Counted from the first letter of the stretch, positions 16,408 through 25,746 are shown. The stretch: DNA of 64,000 nt from Bacteroidales bacterium (GCA_017519865.1 JAFWRQ010000030.1:1-64000); one strand, 5' to 3'. Made by a program: numbers and translations. The notes: generated by a model not told the origin, from the sequence alone.

Positions 16408-17781
16408 ATGGAAGAAAAAATGACTCGCCGCGAAGTCCTCAGGGGTATGCTTCTCGCCGGAATGGGGCTTGCCGTCGGCGCCCCTTTCCTCCACTCCGCC
16501 AACAAGCCGGACAGCGCTCCTTCGCCCGCTCCCTGGAAGGAGGCTCCGGATGGTTCCAAGATCGACTCGCGCACCTGGGACAAGATGGGTGAGACCCTAG
16601 GCATGCTCGGCCTGGGCTGCATGCGTCTTCCTTCCGTCTCCGGAGGCGGCGGCTTCGGTCGCGGCGGCCGCCTGGACCAGGAAGCCGTCAACGCCATGGT
16701 CGATTATGCCATCGCCCACGGTGTCAATTATTTCGACACCGCTCCCGCCTACGGCGAGTCCGAGGTGGTGACCGGCAATGCCTTGAGCCGTCATCCCAGG
16801 GGGTCCTACAAGATTGCTACAAAGATCTCCAACATGGGAGGCGGCAGGCCAACGCTTGACGCCGGAAAGCAGATGTTCGAGACTTCCCTAAAGAACCTTC
16901 AGGTCGACTATGTCGATTTCCTCCTGCTTCACAATATCCAGAACATTGCCGGTTACAATTCCCGCTTCAAGGACAACGGCCTGTTCGACTGGCTGCTGGA
17001 GCAGAAGGCCGCAGGGCGCATCAAGCACCTTGGATTCTCGTTCCACGGCAGCAATGACGACCTGCCCGCCCTCGTGGACCTCTACGACTGGGATTTCGTG
17101 CAGATCCAGCTCAACTATGTCGACTGGAAGGAGATGTCCGGTGGCTGGGGCTCGGGCTCGGGCACTACCAGTTCGGAATTCCTCTATAACTATCTGGTTG
17201 GCAAGGGTATTCCGGTACTCGTCATGGAGCCGGTCAAGGGCGGCGCGCTGGCCAGCGTCAGCGACGGTGTCGCGAGCGTCATGCGCGAGCGCCATCCCGA
17301 TTTGACTCCTGCTGCCAACGCCCTGACCTTCGTCGGTTCCCTGCCGGGCGTGATGGTCACCCTCAGCGGAATGTCCAATATGGAGCAGCTGAAGGAGAAC
17401 GTCTCCATCTTCACCGGCTTCAAGCCTTTCGACCAGAAAGAGATGGATTTCATGCTGACCGTGGCCGACCTTCACAAGTCCAGGGGACAGATTCCCTGCA
17501 CCGCCTGCTCGTATTGCATGCCTTGCCCGGCCGGCGTGGATATCCCCGGCAATTTCAAGGTGTACAACAGCGCCAGCGACGCCCTCATCTCGACCGAGAC
17601 CGGCCGGAGTGATGTCGCCGCCAAGCGCCAGGCCTTCCTGAAACTGTACAACGAGCAGGACAAGGCCATCCGCGCCGATGCCTGCATCGGCTGCAACACC
17701 TGCCTGCCCAAATGCCCTCAGCACATCAGCATCCCGTCGCACATGCAGCGCATCAAAGACATCGTAGCAAGCCTCAAGTAA
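16408..17781 (+). CDS. Tat-exported aldo/keto reductase with two C-terminal 4Fe-4S motifs
   Basis: A 457-residue oxidoreductase. The N-terminus has a twin-arginine signal (TRREVLRG plus a hydrophobic stretch to about residue 28), so it is probably exported folded. Residues 60-345 are an aldo/keto reductase barrel (LGCMRLP, NYFDTAPAYGESE, LLLHNI). The C-terminus has two ferredoxin-like clusters, CTACSYCMPCP and CIGCNTCLPKCP. A Gly/Arg-rich loop at residues 79-88 interrupts the barrel. This type is common near Bacteroidota glycan loci, but its electron partner and substrate are unknown. ATG 16420 is an alternative start. It lies between an esterase and a GH3. Confidence 0.88.
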   Translation: MEEKMTRREVLRGMLLAGMGLAVGAPFLHSANKPDSAPSPAPWKEAPDGSKIDSRTWDKMGETLGMLGLGCMRLPSVSGGGGFGRGGRLDQEAVNAMVDYAIAHGVNYFDTAPAYGESEVVTGNALSRHPRGSYKIATKISNMGGGRPTLDAGKQMFETSLKNLQVDYVDFLLLHNIQNIAGYNSRFKDNGLFDWLLEQKAAGRIKHLGFSFHGSNDDLPALVDLYDWDFVQIQLNYVDWKEMSGGWGSGSGTTSSEFLYNYLVGKGIPVLVMEPVKGGALASVSDGVASVMRERHPDLTPAANALTFVGSLPGVMVTLSGMSNMEQLKENVSIFTGFKPFDQKEMDFMLTVADLHKSRGQIPCTACSYCMPCPAGVDIPGNFKVYNSASDALISTETGRSDVAAKRQAFLKLYNEQDKAIRADACIGCNTCLPKCPQHISIPSHMQRIKDIVASLK

Positions 17782-17855
17782 AGAATCCGAAAGATATTTG
17801 AACATACAGCACATTTTTTTAACTCTAAACACTTTTTTATGATTTCGCGTTTTAC

Positions 17856-17863
17856 TACCTTTG
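17856..17863 (+). promoter_or_regulatory. -7 box (TACCTTTG) for the second GH3 gene
   Basis: TACCTTTG matches TAnnTTTG and sits 32 bases before ATG 17896. It lies downstream of the in-frame ATG 17839, which makes that earlier ATG an unlikely start. No clear -33 TTG is seen. Confidence 0.5.
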
Positions 17864-17895
17864 TAAGACACGAAACCAAACCAATTTATTACAAT

Positions 17896-20229
17896 ATGAA
17901 GAGATTCTTTATTTTCGTCGCTGCCGGGCTCATGGCGCTTTCCGCTGCCGCACAGCCCCAGCTCTCTCCTAACAACATCGAAGAAGTCCTGAAGGCCATG
18001 ACCCTCCAGGAGAAGGCCACCCTCCTCGTCGGAGGCGCCCGCGCCGCCATCGTCGAAGGCGTCACCTCCGGTGTCATCAACCAGGTTCCCGGCGCCGCCG
18101 GCAACACCCGTCCGATCGCGCGCCTCGGCATCCCCGGCACCGTCCTCGCCGACGGCCCTGCTGGCCTCCGCATCAGTCCTACCCGCCAGGGTGAGACCGC
18201 CACGTTCTACTGCACCGGTTTCCCGGTAGGTACGCTGCTTGCCAGCTCCTGGGACCTCGACCTCGTCCAGGCCGTCACCACCGCCATGGGACAGGAGGTT
18301 CATGAGTACGGCGTCGACGTTCTCCTCGCTCCGGGTATGAACATCCACCGCAACCCTCTCTGCGGCCGTAACTTCGAGTACTTCTCCGAGGACCCGCTCC
18401 TCTCCGGTAAGATGGCTGCCGCCTATGTCAAGGGCATCCAGTCCAACGACGTCGGTACCTCCATCAAGCACTACGCCGTCAACAACCAGGAGACCAACCG
18501 CAACGAGGACAACGCCCGCGTCAGCGAGCGCGCCCTCCGCGAGATCTACCTCAAGAACTTCGAGATCGCCGTCAAGGAAGCCAAGCCTTGGACCGTCATG
18601 TCCTCCTACAACCAGCTGAACGGTGAGTACACCCAGCAGAAGAAGGACCTCCTCACCACCATCCTTCGTGACGAGTGGGGCTATCAGGGCATCGTCATGA
18701 CCGACTGGGGCAACAAAGCCGGTACCGTCAAGTCCGCATGGGCCGGTAACGACCTTATGGAGCCCGGTAACCAGAACGAGATCGACCGCATCATCGCCGG
18801 CGTCCAGGACGGCAGCCTCGCCATCGAGGATGTCGACCGCAACGTCCGCAACATGCTGAACTACATCGTCAAGACCCCTTCCTTCAAGAAGTATAAGTTC
18901 TCCAACAAGCCCGATCTCGCAGGCCACGCCCAGGTCGCCCGCAAGGCTGCAGGCGAGTCCATGGTCCTCCTCCGCAACGAGGACAACACCCTGCCTGTCG
19001 CTTCCGGCAAGAAAGTCGCCCTCTACGGTATCTCCGCCATTGACTTCGTCGCCGGCGGCACCGGTTCCGGCAACGTCAACAAGGCCTATGTCGTCAACAT
19101 GAAGGAAGGCCTCCAGAACGCCGGCTTCACCGTGGACGAGCCCATCCTCAACTTCTACGAGGCCACCATGGCCCTGACCAGGGCCACCGCAGCCCTTAGC
19201 GGCGGCGGACGCGGCGGATTCGGTTTCGGCAGCGCCAAGGCCGCCGAGGTCGCCATCCCTGAGGCAGCGATCACCAACGAGGCCCGCAACAACGACCTCG
19301 CCGTCATCGTCATCGGCCGTAACGCCGGTGAAGGCGCCGACCGCAAGATGATCGACGACTTCGACCTCACCACCATCGAGCGCGAACTCATCCGCAACGT
19401 CTCCATGGCCTTCCATACCGAGGGCAAGAAAGTCATCGTCGTCCTCAACATCGGCGGTGTCATCGAGACCAACTCCTGGAAGAACAGCGTCGACGCCATC
19501 ATCCTCCCTTGGTCCCCTGGCCAGGAGGGCGCAAATGCCGTCGCAGACGTCATGACCGGCAAGGTCAATCCTTCCGGCAAGCTCCCTATGACCTTCCCCA
19601 TCAACTTCATGGATCACCCGTCCTCCGCGAACTTCCCGTACAACTATGTCCGCAACACCCAGACTCAGGGCTTCGGCGGCCAGCAGCAGCGCCAGCTCCA
19701 GAAGGACGTCGACTACACCAACTATGAGGAAGGCATCTATGTCGGCTACCGTTACTTCACCTCCGCCGGCAAGGAAGTCTCCTATCCGTTCGGCTATGGT
19801 CTGAGCTACACCACCTTCTCGTATTCCAAGCCCGTCATCAAGGCCGTCGCTGACGGCTTCGAGGCCAGCGTCACCGTGACCAACACCGGTGCCGTAGCCG
19901 GCAAGGAAGTTGTCGAGCTCTATGTCTCTGCTCCTGCAGGCGGCCTCGAGAAGCCCGCTTGCGAGCTCAAGGGCTTCGCCAAGACCCGCGAGCTGAGGCC
20001 GGGCGAGAGCCAGGTCGTCAACATCAAGGTCACCAACTACGAGATCGCTTCCTTCAACGAGGCTGCTTCCGCCTGGGAGGCTCCCGCAGGAACCTACAGG
20101 ATCAGCTTCGGCGCCAGCGTCGCTGACATCCGCGCCACTGCTAACTATCAGCTCAAGAAGGCTGCCAGCTGGAAGACCAACAAGCTCTTCGCTCTGGACG
20201 CCCCGCTCAACGAGCTTTCGCTCAAATAG
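17896..20229 (+). CDS. Secreted GH3 beta-glucosidase-like enzyme
   Basis: A 777-residue exported GH3 enzyme: signal peptide (MKRFFIFVAAGLMALSAAAQ), barrel domain with DGPAGLR, KHYAVNNQETNR and the nucleophile segment GIVMTDWG, an alpha/beta sandwich, and a C-terminal fibronectin-III-like domain beginning after FGYGLSYTTF. It should remove terminal beta-glucosyl or similar residues from oligosaccharides. Two low-complexity insertions are visible: Gly/Arg/Phe-rich near residues 435-446 and Gly/Gln-rich near 591-602, both probably surface loops. Codon use is strongly biased to C-ending codons, which suggests high expression. A strong terminator follows. Confidence 0.93.
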   Translation: MKRFFIFVAAGLMALSAAAQPQLSPNNIEEVLKAMTLQEKATLLVGGARAAIVEGVTSGVINQVPGAAGNTRPIARLGIPGTVLADGPAGLRISPTRQGETATFYCTGFPVGTLLASSWDLDLVQAVTTAMGQEVHEYGVDVLLAPGMNIHRNPLCGRNFEYFSEDPLLSGKMAAAYVKGIQSNDVGTSIKHYAVNNQETNRNEDNARVSERALREIYLKNFEIAVKEAKPWTVMSSYNQLNGEYTQQKKDLLTTILRDEWGYQGIVMTDWGNKAGTVKSAWAGNDLMEPGNQNEIDRIIAGVQDGSLAIEDVDRNVRNMLNYIVKTPSFKKYKFSNKPDLAGHAQVARKAAGESMVLLRNEDNTLPVASGKKVALYGISAIDFVAGGTGSGNVNKAYVVNMKEGLQNAGFTVDEPILNFYEATMALTRATAALSGGGRGGFGFGSAKAAEVAIPEAAITNEARNNDLAVIVIGRNAGEGADRKMIDDFDLTTIERELIRNVSMAFHTEGKKVIVVLNIGGVIETNSWKNSVDAIILPWSPGQEGANAVADVMTGKVNPSGKLPMTFPINFMDHPSSANFPYNYVRNTQTQGFGGQQQRQLQKDVDYTNYEEGIYVGYRYFTSAGKEVSYPFGYGLSYTTFSYSKPVIKAVADGFEASVTVTNTGAVAGKEVVELYVSAPAGGLEKPACELKGFAKTRELRPGESQVVNIKVTNYEIASFNEAASAWEAPAGTYRISFGASVADIRATANYQLKKAASWKTNKLFALDAPLNELSLK

Positions 20230-20242
20230 TTGAATGCCAATG

Positions 20243-20273
20243 AAAAAGCCGGTCGATTCGACCGGCTTTTTTT
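20243..20273. terminator. Intrinsic terminator between GH3 and def
   Basis: AAAAAGCCGGTCGA / TCGACCGGCTTTTTTT forms a long GC-rich stem with A and T tracts on both sides. It can serve both convergent genes; the def stop codon lies at its right edge. Confidence 0.9.
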
Positions 20274-20826
20274 ATTTTATCTTAGCTTTGTAATGGACTG
20301 AGACCTTTCCGTGTGAGATGTTGACCAGTTTCTTGGAGAGCATCTTCTTGCGGATGGGGGCGACGAGATCGGTGAAGACGACACCATCCAGGTGGGACAT
20401 CTCGTGCTGGACCATGCGGCAGGCGAAGCGGTCGAGTTTCTCGGTGACCTCCTCGAAGTTTTCGTTGAAATAACGGACGGTCATGCTCTCGGGACGCTGG
20501 ACATCGGCGTAGATGCCGGGGATGCTGAGGCAGCCCTCGTTGAACTCGCATTTTTTCTCGCTCTCCTCAAGGACCACGGGATTGATCATAACACGCTTGA
20601 AGTCGGCAAGGTAGTCGTAGACGTCGGCCATGACCGTGCCGTCGACGATGAGCACGCGCAGGCTGACGCCGATCTGGGGGGCGGCGAGACCGCACCCGTC
20701 GGCCTTGGCCAGCGTGTCCTTGAGGTCGGTGATGAGCTGCGTGAGCTCTTCCTTGCGGCTCAGGTCGGCTTCCTGCGCCCTGGCGCGGAGCACTTCCGAG
20801 CCGTAGAGATAGATGGGCTGTATCAT
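20272..20826 (-). CDS. def: Peptide deformylase
   Basis: A 184-residue metalloenzyme that removes the N-formyl group from new proteins. All three family motifs are present: GCGLAAPQIG, EGCLSIPG (metal Cys) and QHEMSHLDG (HExxH, with Ser-His in place of the common Asp-His). It is cytosolic. Its ATG overlaps the end of ruvX by four bases, so it is translated from the same mRNA. Confidence 0.95.
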   Translation of the reverse strand: MIQPIYLYGSEVLRARAQEADLSRKEELTQLITDLKDTLAKADGCGLAAPQIGVSLRVLIVDGTVMADVYDYLADFKRVMINPVVLEESEKKCEFNEGCLSIPGIYADVQRPESMTVRYFNENFEEVTEKLDRFACRMVQHEMSHLDGVVFTDLVAPIRKKMLSKKLVNISHGKVSVHYKAKIK

Positions 20827-21245
20827 AATCCTTTAGATTTCCTGTCCATATAGCCTTGCAGGATGATGGCGGCGCTGATGCGGTCGACCGACGCCTTGTT
20901 CCTGCGGTCCTTGTATTTCATCCCGCCGTCGATCATTGCCCTGTGCGCGAGCACGGAGGTGAAGCGCTCGTCCTCGAGATCCACCGGGACCCCCGGAAAG
21001 GCCTTCCTGAGGCGGGGGAGGAAGGCGTCGACGTCGGCGGCCGCTTCCGAAGGCCTGCCGTCGAGGTTCATCGGATAACCCACCACAAAGCGCGTTATGG
21101 TCTCTTTTTCGGCGTATTTTTGAAGATAATCTATTATCTTTGCAGACGGTACGGTGTCGAGGGCGGAGGCGAAGATGCCCAGCGGGTCGCTTGCTGCAAG
21201 TCCCGTGCGCTTCCTTCCGTAGTCGATACCTATGAGTCTTTCCAT
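20823..21245 (-). CDS. ruvX: Holliday junction resolvase-like YqgF/RuvX
   Basis: A 140-residue RNase H-fold protein of the YqgF/RuvX family. The N-terminal IGIDYGRKRTG carries the first catalytic Asp and DERFTS is the second typical motif. The length is right for the family. Members act in RNA processing, including 16S rRNA maturation, or in recombination. It overlaps def by four bases. The start ATG 21245 is only 25 bases from the divergent LytM-like gene, so the promoters must overlap. Confidence 0.92.
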   Translation of the reverse strand: MERLIGIDYGRKRTGLAASDPLGIFASALDTVPSAKIIDYLQKYAEKETITRFVVGYPMNLDGRPSEAAADVDAFLPRLRKAFPGVPVDLEDERFTSVLAHRAMIDGGMKYKDRRNKASVDRISAAIILQGYMDRKSKGL

Positions 21246-21270
21246 GAGACTGCAAATTTAGTGAAAAAGT

Positions 21271-22098
21271 ATGTCAGGTCAAAATATTGAGCCGAAACCG
21301 CGCAGTTTCCGCCTGTCCCTGGTGGACGACATGACACACAGGAAACTGTGGGTCGTACACTTCACCAAGGCCGGTTTCCTGGTCAGGGTCATCTCCGCCA
21401 TCGTGGTCCTTTTCGCGATAGTGTATGCGCTGCTGGCCTATACTCCGCTGCGCACCTCGATCCCGGGCTATCCCAGCGCCCATACCAAGCGCGCCGCCAT
21501 CCAGAATGCGATCAGGATCGATTCGCTGGAGAACGTCATCAGCCGCTGGGAATTCTATTCCGAGAACATCCTCAGGGTCATCGAAGGCGAGGCTCCGCTG
21601 CCGGTCGACAGTGTCATCCGGCTTGTCGACGCGGCCGCTTCGGAGGGGCGCGACGCCGCTTTCCTGGCGCAGCGCGACTCGCTCCTGCGCGACCTGGTGA
21701 ACAGGGAGGAGCAGTTCGGCGTGACCGACCGCGAAGAGCGCGCCCTGCCCATCGAAGGCCTGCATTTCTTCACGCCCCTTAAGGGCGTCGTGTCGCAGGG
21801 CTTCGAAAGTGTCCTGCACCCTTATGTGGAAATCAACGCTCCGGCCAATTCCGTCGTAATGTCTGCGCTCGAGGGTACAGTGGTGTTCGACGGCTGGAAC
21901 GACGAGTCGGGCTATACCATCGCCATCCAGCACTCCGGCGACCTTGTCACCGTGTACAAAAACAACCAGAAACTTCTCCGGAAGACCGGCGACCGCGTGT
22001 CCGCCGGCACTTCCATAGCCCTGGCGGGGGACCGCCTGCATTTCGAGCTTTGGTACAGGGGAGAGGCCATGGACCCGGCTAAATACATAGTATTCTGA
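21271..22098 (+). CDS. Membrane-anchored LytM/M23-like protein with a degraded zinc site
   Basis: A 275-residue protein: cytoplasmic N-terminus, one membrane helix around residues 36-56, a possible coiled region and a C-terminal M23 fold at about 165-272. The zinc ligands are altered. The usual HxGxD reads H183-PYV-E187, the HL motif reads KNN at 230-232, and HLH reads RLH at 255-257, so at most two of four ligands remain. Catalysis is unlikely; it resembles EnvC/NlpD-type LytM proteins that regulate other hydrolases. Its TGA overlaps the dxr ATG by one base. Confidence 0.85.
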   Translation: MSGQNIEPKPRSFRLSLVDDMTHRKLWVVHFTKAGFLVRVISAIVVLFAIVYALLAYTPLRTSIPGYPSAHTKRAAIQNAIRIDSLENVISRWEFYSENILRVIEGEAPLPVDSVIRLVDAAASEGRDAAFLAQRDSLLRDLVNREEQFGVTDREERALPIEGLHFFTPLKGVVSQGFESVLHPYVEINAPANSVVMSALEGTVVFDGWNDESGYTIAIQHSGDLVTVYKNNQKLLRKTGDRVSAGTSIALAGDRLHFELWYRGEAMDPAKYIVF

Positions 22099-23255
22099 TG
22101 AAGAGACGGATCGCGATACTAGGATCGACCGGTTCGATCGGAAGACAGACACTCGACGTGGTGCGGCAGCACCCCGACCTCTTCCAGGTTGAACTCCTCA
22201 CGGCCAACAACAGTTCTGAACTTCTCATTTCCCAGGCACGCGAATTCGACGCGAACAGCGTCGTCATCTGCAATGAGGCCCGCTACCATGAGGTTGCAGA
22301 CGCGCTTCAGGACGACGGCATCAAGGTTTTTGCCGGCATAAAGTCGGCGTGCGAACTGGTTACGGGCGACAATATAGACATCGTCGTGGCCGCCATGGTG
22401 GGCTTCAGCGGTCTGGCGCCTACAGTCGCTGCCGTAAAGGCGGGCAAGGTCATAGCCCTGGCCAACAAGGAAACGCTGGTTGCGGCGGGACCGGTGGTCA
22501 TGGGTCTCTCTGAAAAGTACCATGCGCCCATCCTCCCCGTGGATTCCGAGCATTCAGCCATTTTCCAGTGCCTGCTGGCGGCGCAGGGCAACGCCCTCAG
22601 CCGCATCCACCTGACGGCGTCAGGAGGCCCTTTCCGCACCTGGGACAAGTCCCGTATCGCTTCAGCCACCAAGGATATGGCGCTCAGGCATCCCAACTGG
22701 AACATGGGAGCCAAGATCACCATCGACTCGGCCACGATGATGAACAAGGGCTTCGAGGTCATCGAAGCGCGCTGGCTCTTCGACGTGGAGCCTGACCGTA
22801 TCAACGTAGTGGTGCATCCCGAGTCCATAATCCATTCCATGGTTGAGTTCGAGGACGGGGCGGTCATCGCCCAGCTGGGTCATCCGGATATGCGCGAGCC
22901 CATCCAGTTCGCGATGGGTTTCCCAGAACGTCTGCCGCTCAACAACCGGAAACTCGATTTTGCGACGTTGGGCAGCCTGACATTTGCGGCGCCGGACCTC
23001 GACCGCTTCCCGGCGCTGGGCCTTGCGTTCGAGGCCATCCGCCGCGGAGGCAATATCCCCTGCGTACTCAATGCCGCCAACGAAGCGGCTGTCGCGGCCT
23101 ATCTCCAGGACCGCATAGGTTTCTACGACATCCCCCGTATCGCCTCTGAGTGCATGGCGGGCGCGGATTTTGCAGCAAACCCTTCACTGGACGACATCTT
23201 CGCGACCGACGAGTGGGCGAAGCGCCGTGCCAATGAACTGATAGACAGATGGTAA
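22098..23255 (+). CDS. dxr: 1-deoxy-D-xylulose 5-phosphate reductoisomerase
   Basis: A 385-residue NADPH enzyme forming 2-C-methyl-D-erythritol 4-phosphate, the committed step of the MEP isoprenoid pathway. The N-terminal GSTGSIGRQTLDV is the NADPH loop, LANKETLVAAG and PVDSEHSA form metal and substrate sites, and TASGGPFRTW is the flexible catalytic loop. It is cytosolic. It overlaps the LytM-like gene by one base and rseP by seven, so the genes are tightly coupled. Confidence 0.96.
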   Translation: MKRRIAILGSTGSIGRQTLDVVRQHPDLFQVELLTANNSSELLISQAREFDANSVVICNEARYHEVADALQDDGIKVFAGIKSACELVTGDNIDIVVAAMVGFSGLAPTVAAVKAGKVIALANKETLVAAGPVVMGLSEKYHAPILPVDSEHSAIFQCLLAAQGNALSRIHLTASGGPFRTWDKSRIASATKDMALRHPNWNMGAKITIDSATMMNKGFEVIEARWLFDVEPDRINVVVHPESIIHSMVEFEDGAVIAQLGHPDMREPIQFAMGFPERLPLNNRKLDFATLGSLTFAAPDLDRFPALGLAFEAIRRGGNIPCVLNAANEAAVAAYLQDRIGFYDIPRIASECMAGADFAANPSLDDIFATDEWAKRRANELIDRW

Positions 23256-24589
23256 TCCTTATCAAAACGCTGCAGGTGATCCTGGCCCTCTCGGTGCTCA
23301 TCATCATACACGAGTTCGGCCACTTTACCTTTGCCAAACTTTTCGGAATACGGGTGGACAAGTTCTTCCTGTTCTTCGACGCGGGAGGCTTCAAGCTTTT
23401 CTCGACCAAGGAGACGAAGTGGTTCACCAAGCTTTTCCCGAAGGCTGCGGAGGCCGAGACCGAGTACGGTATCGGCTGGCTTCCGCTGGGAGGTTACTGC
23501 AAGATATGCGGAATGATAGACGAGTCCATGGACCTGGAGAGCCTCAAGAAAGAGCCTCAGCCGTGGGAGTTCCGCACCAAGAAGCCCTGGCAGCGACTGC
23601 TCGTGATGGCAGGAGGCGTCCTCTACAACTTCATCTTCGCCATCATCGCCTACAGCATCATACTCGGCATCTGGGGGCAGGCCTATTTCTCCAATCAGGA
23701 CAATGCCATCTACGTCAACGACCTGGCATACGAGATGGGATTCCGTAACGGAGACCGCATCCTAGCCTTCGACGATTACGTTCCCGAGAACTTCGGGATG
23801 CTCCAGGCGGATCTGGCCCGCCGCAACGTCCGCAAGGCAACCGTCCTGCGTGGGGCTGACACACTGGACATCTACATCGACCGTTCGATGATAGGCGATG
23901 TGCTTAACACTCCTGGTATGTTCGACCTGGCCGTGCCGTTCGTCGTCGACACGTTCATGGAAGGTTCGCCGAACATCGGTTCAGGGTTGCAGCACGGCGA
24001 CCGCATAGTCTCCATCGAGGGCAGGGAAGTGCCATACGTCCAGGATTCGCGTCCGGTGCTCGAGACTTTCGCCGGCCGGACAGTCTCTGCTGTCGCGCTC
24101 CGGGATGCAGACTCGCTGCAGGTGCAGCTCCAGGTCGACACCGCCGGCCGCGTGGGCGTGTATATGGTGATGCCCGGGTACCAGACCAAGCGCTACAATT
24201 TCCTGACGGCGATTCCAGCTGGCTTCAAGGAAACCTTCTCAACCATTGGAGGATACGTCAAGGACCTGAGGCTCGTGGCCACTCCCAGCACGCAGGCTTA
24301 CAAGTCCGTCGGAAGTTTCATCGCCATCGGGCAGGTCTTCCCGAGCACATGGGACTGGTACCGCTTCATGGAACTTCTCGCACTGCTCTCCATAATGCTC
24401 GGAGTCATGAACTTGCTGCCCATTCCCGGGCTTGACGGAGGCCACATCCTCTTCACCCTCTACGAGATGGTTACGGGACGCAAACCAAGCGACAAGTTCC
24501 TGGCCATCATGCAGATAATAGGAATGTTCCTGCTCCTGGCGCTTATGTTCCTGGCGTTCGGTAACGATATCGGAAGACTGATCAAATAA
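23249..24589 (+). CDS. rseP: RseP-type site-2 membrane metalloprotease
   Basis: A 446-residue intramembrane M50 protease. HEFGH at residues 21-25 is the zinc-binding HExxH in the first helix, and LLPIPGLDGG near the C-terminus supplies the third ligand. One or two PDZ-like regions lie between (GFRNGDRILAFDDY and GLQHGDRIVSIEG). It cleaves anti-sigma factors or remnant signal peptides within the inner membrane. It overlaps dxr by seven bases. An ECF sigma operon lies about 6 kb away, but no functional tie is shown. Confidence 0.94.
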   Translation: MVILIKTLQVILALSVLIIIHEFGHFTFAKLFGIRVDKFFLFFDAGGFKLFSTKETKWFTKLFPKAAEAETEYGIGWLPLGGYCKICGMIDESMDLESLKKEPQPWEFRTKKPWQRLLVMAGGVLYNFIFAIIAYSIILGIWGQAYFSNQDNAIYVNDLAYEMGFRNGDRILAFDDYVPENFGMLQADLARRNVRKATVLRGADTLDIYIDRSMIGDVLNTPGMFDLAVPFVVDTFMEGSPNIGSGLQHGDRIVSIEGREVPYVQDSRPVLETFAGRTVSAVALRDADSLQVQLQVDTAGRVGVYMVMPGYQTKRYNFLTAIPAGFKETFSTIGGYVKDLRLVATPSTQAYKSVGSFIAIGQVFPSTWDWYRFMELLALLSIMLGVMNLLPIPGLDGGHILFTLYEMVTGRKPSDKFLAIMQIIGMFLLLALMFLAFGNDIGRLIK

Positions 24590-24601
24590 CAAGACGATTA
24601 T

Positions 24602-25594
24602 ATGAAAAGAATCCTTTCAATCCTCATTGCGGCCCTGACAGTGATCGGCCTCGCATCTTGCTCCGGTTCCGGCAAGACGCTTCTCCCTAACGTCAGCGGC
24701 AAGGCGGGCGAAGTGATCGTTGTGATCGAGCGCGCCGACTGGGAGGGTGCCCTCGGCAACGAGGTCCGCGACCTTCTGGCGTGCGACTGCCCCTGGCTCT
24801 ACATCCGCGAGCCGCTCTATTCCCTCGTGAACGTCGCTCCGGGCGGCTTCGCAGACCTTTTCAAGGTACACCGCAACATCGTGATCTTCCAGATCGACCC
24901 GCAGGCGGTCAACACAGGGGTCCTGGTCAAGAATGACGTCTGGGCTTCGCCGCAGTGCGTCGTGCAGGTCAGCGCCCACGACTCCGAGGAGGCGATAGCC
25001 ACCCTCAAGGAGAAAGGCGCGACCATCGTCAGCGCCATCGAGCAGGCCGAACGCGACCGCGTGATCCGCAATACGCTGCTCTATGAGGAGCGCCCCATCG
25101 CCGAGGCCGTGAACGAGATCATGGGCGGTTCGCCGCATTTCCCTTCCGGGTACAAGCTCAAGATGAAGAACGACCACTTCGTATGGATCGCCGACGAGAA
25201 GCAGTACACCACCCAGGGCGTGTTCGTCTACAAGTATCCCGTGACCAAGGACGATCCTTTCACCCTCGAGAGCATCATAGCAAAGCGCAACGAGATGCTT
25301 CAGGAGAATGTTCCGGGTATGTTCGAGAATACCTACATGACCACTGCCGAGTACATCGCCCCCACCATGGAGTTCATCAAGTACAAGGGGCGCGAGTTCG
25401 CGCAGACACGCGGTTACTGGGAGGTTTACAACGACTATATGGGAGGTCCCTTCGTGTCGCATTCCTTCTATAGCCCTGATGGTTCGGAAATCATTGTAAC
25501 AGAAGCGTTTGTGTATGCTCCCAGATATGACAAGCGCCAGTATCTGAGGCAGGTTGAATCCCTGCTCTATTCCTTCGAGTGGAAGAAGGATTGA
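24602..25594 (+). CDS. DUF4837 family lipoprotein
   Basis: A 330-residue predicted lipoprotein: lipobox GLASC at about residues 16-20, then SGSGKTLLPNVSGKAGEVIVVIER, which matches my recollection of the Bacteroidota-restricted DUF4837 family. The biochemical function is unknown. It follows rseP by 12 bases and ends the LytM-dxr-rseP unit, so it probably works at the envelope. Confidence 0.8.
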   Translation: MKRILSILIAALTVIGLASCSGSGKTLLPNVSGKAGEVIVVIERADWEGALGNEVRDLLACDCPWLYIREPLYSLVNVAPGGFADLFKVHRNIVIFQIDPQAVNTGVLVKNDVWASPQCVVQVSAHDSEEAIATLKEKGATIVSAIEQAERDRVIRNTLLYEERPIAEAVNEIMGGSPHFPSGYKLKMKNDHFVWIADEKQYTTQGVFVYKYPVTKDDPFTLESIIAKRNEMLQENVPGMFENTYMTTAEYIAPTMEFIKYKGREFAQTRGYWEVYNDYMGGPFVSHSFYSPDGSEIIVTEAFVYAPRYDKRQYLRQVESLLYSFEWKKD

Positions 25595-25612
25595 AGGAAA
25601 TGAAAAAAATAT

Positions 25613-25644
25613 TTTGGTCGAATAGAAAATAATTCGTACCTTTG
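25613..25644 (+). promoter_or_regulatory. Promoter of the tRNA-Glu / rpsT / tRNA-Pro unit
   Basis: TTTG at 25613-25616, a 20-base spacer and TACCTTTG at 25637-25644 form a near-consensus promoter 30 bases before the tRNA-Glu gene. Confidence 0.75.
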
Positions 25645-25674
25645 CGTTCCATTCGTGAAAAGCGTCTGGAAAAT

Positions 25675-25746
25675 GGTGGGTTCGTATAACGGCTAGTACT
25701 TAGGATTTTCATTCCTACAATAGGAGTTCGATTCTCCTACCCACTA
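25675..25746 (+). tRNA. tRNA-Glu (anticodon TTC)
   Basis: A 72-base cloverleaf: acceptor GGTGGGT with ACCCACT (one G-T pair), D arm GTAT/GTAC, anticodon stem TAGGA/TCCTA with loop TTTTCAT (anticodon TTC, Glu), and T arm AGGAG-TTCGATT-CTCCT. CCA is not encoded. It lies directly upstream of rpsT. Confidence 0.9.

Noticed and set aside
16888..19617. 909-codon open frame on the minus strand
   Set aside because: It lies antisense to the AKR and the GH3, both with clear family motifs. The translation is Asp/Gly/Val-rich without motifs, as expected from opposite-strand frames in biased high-GC genes.
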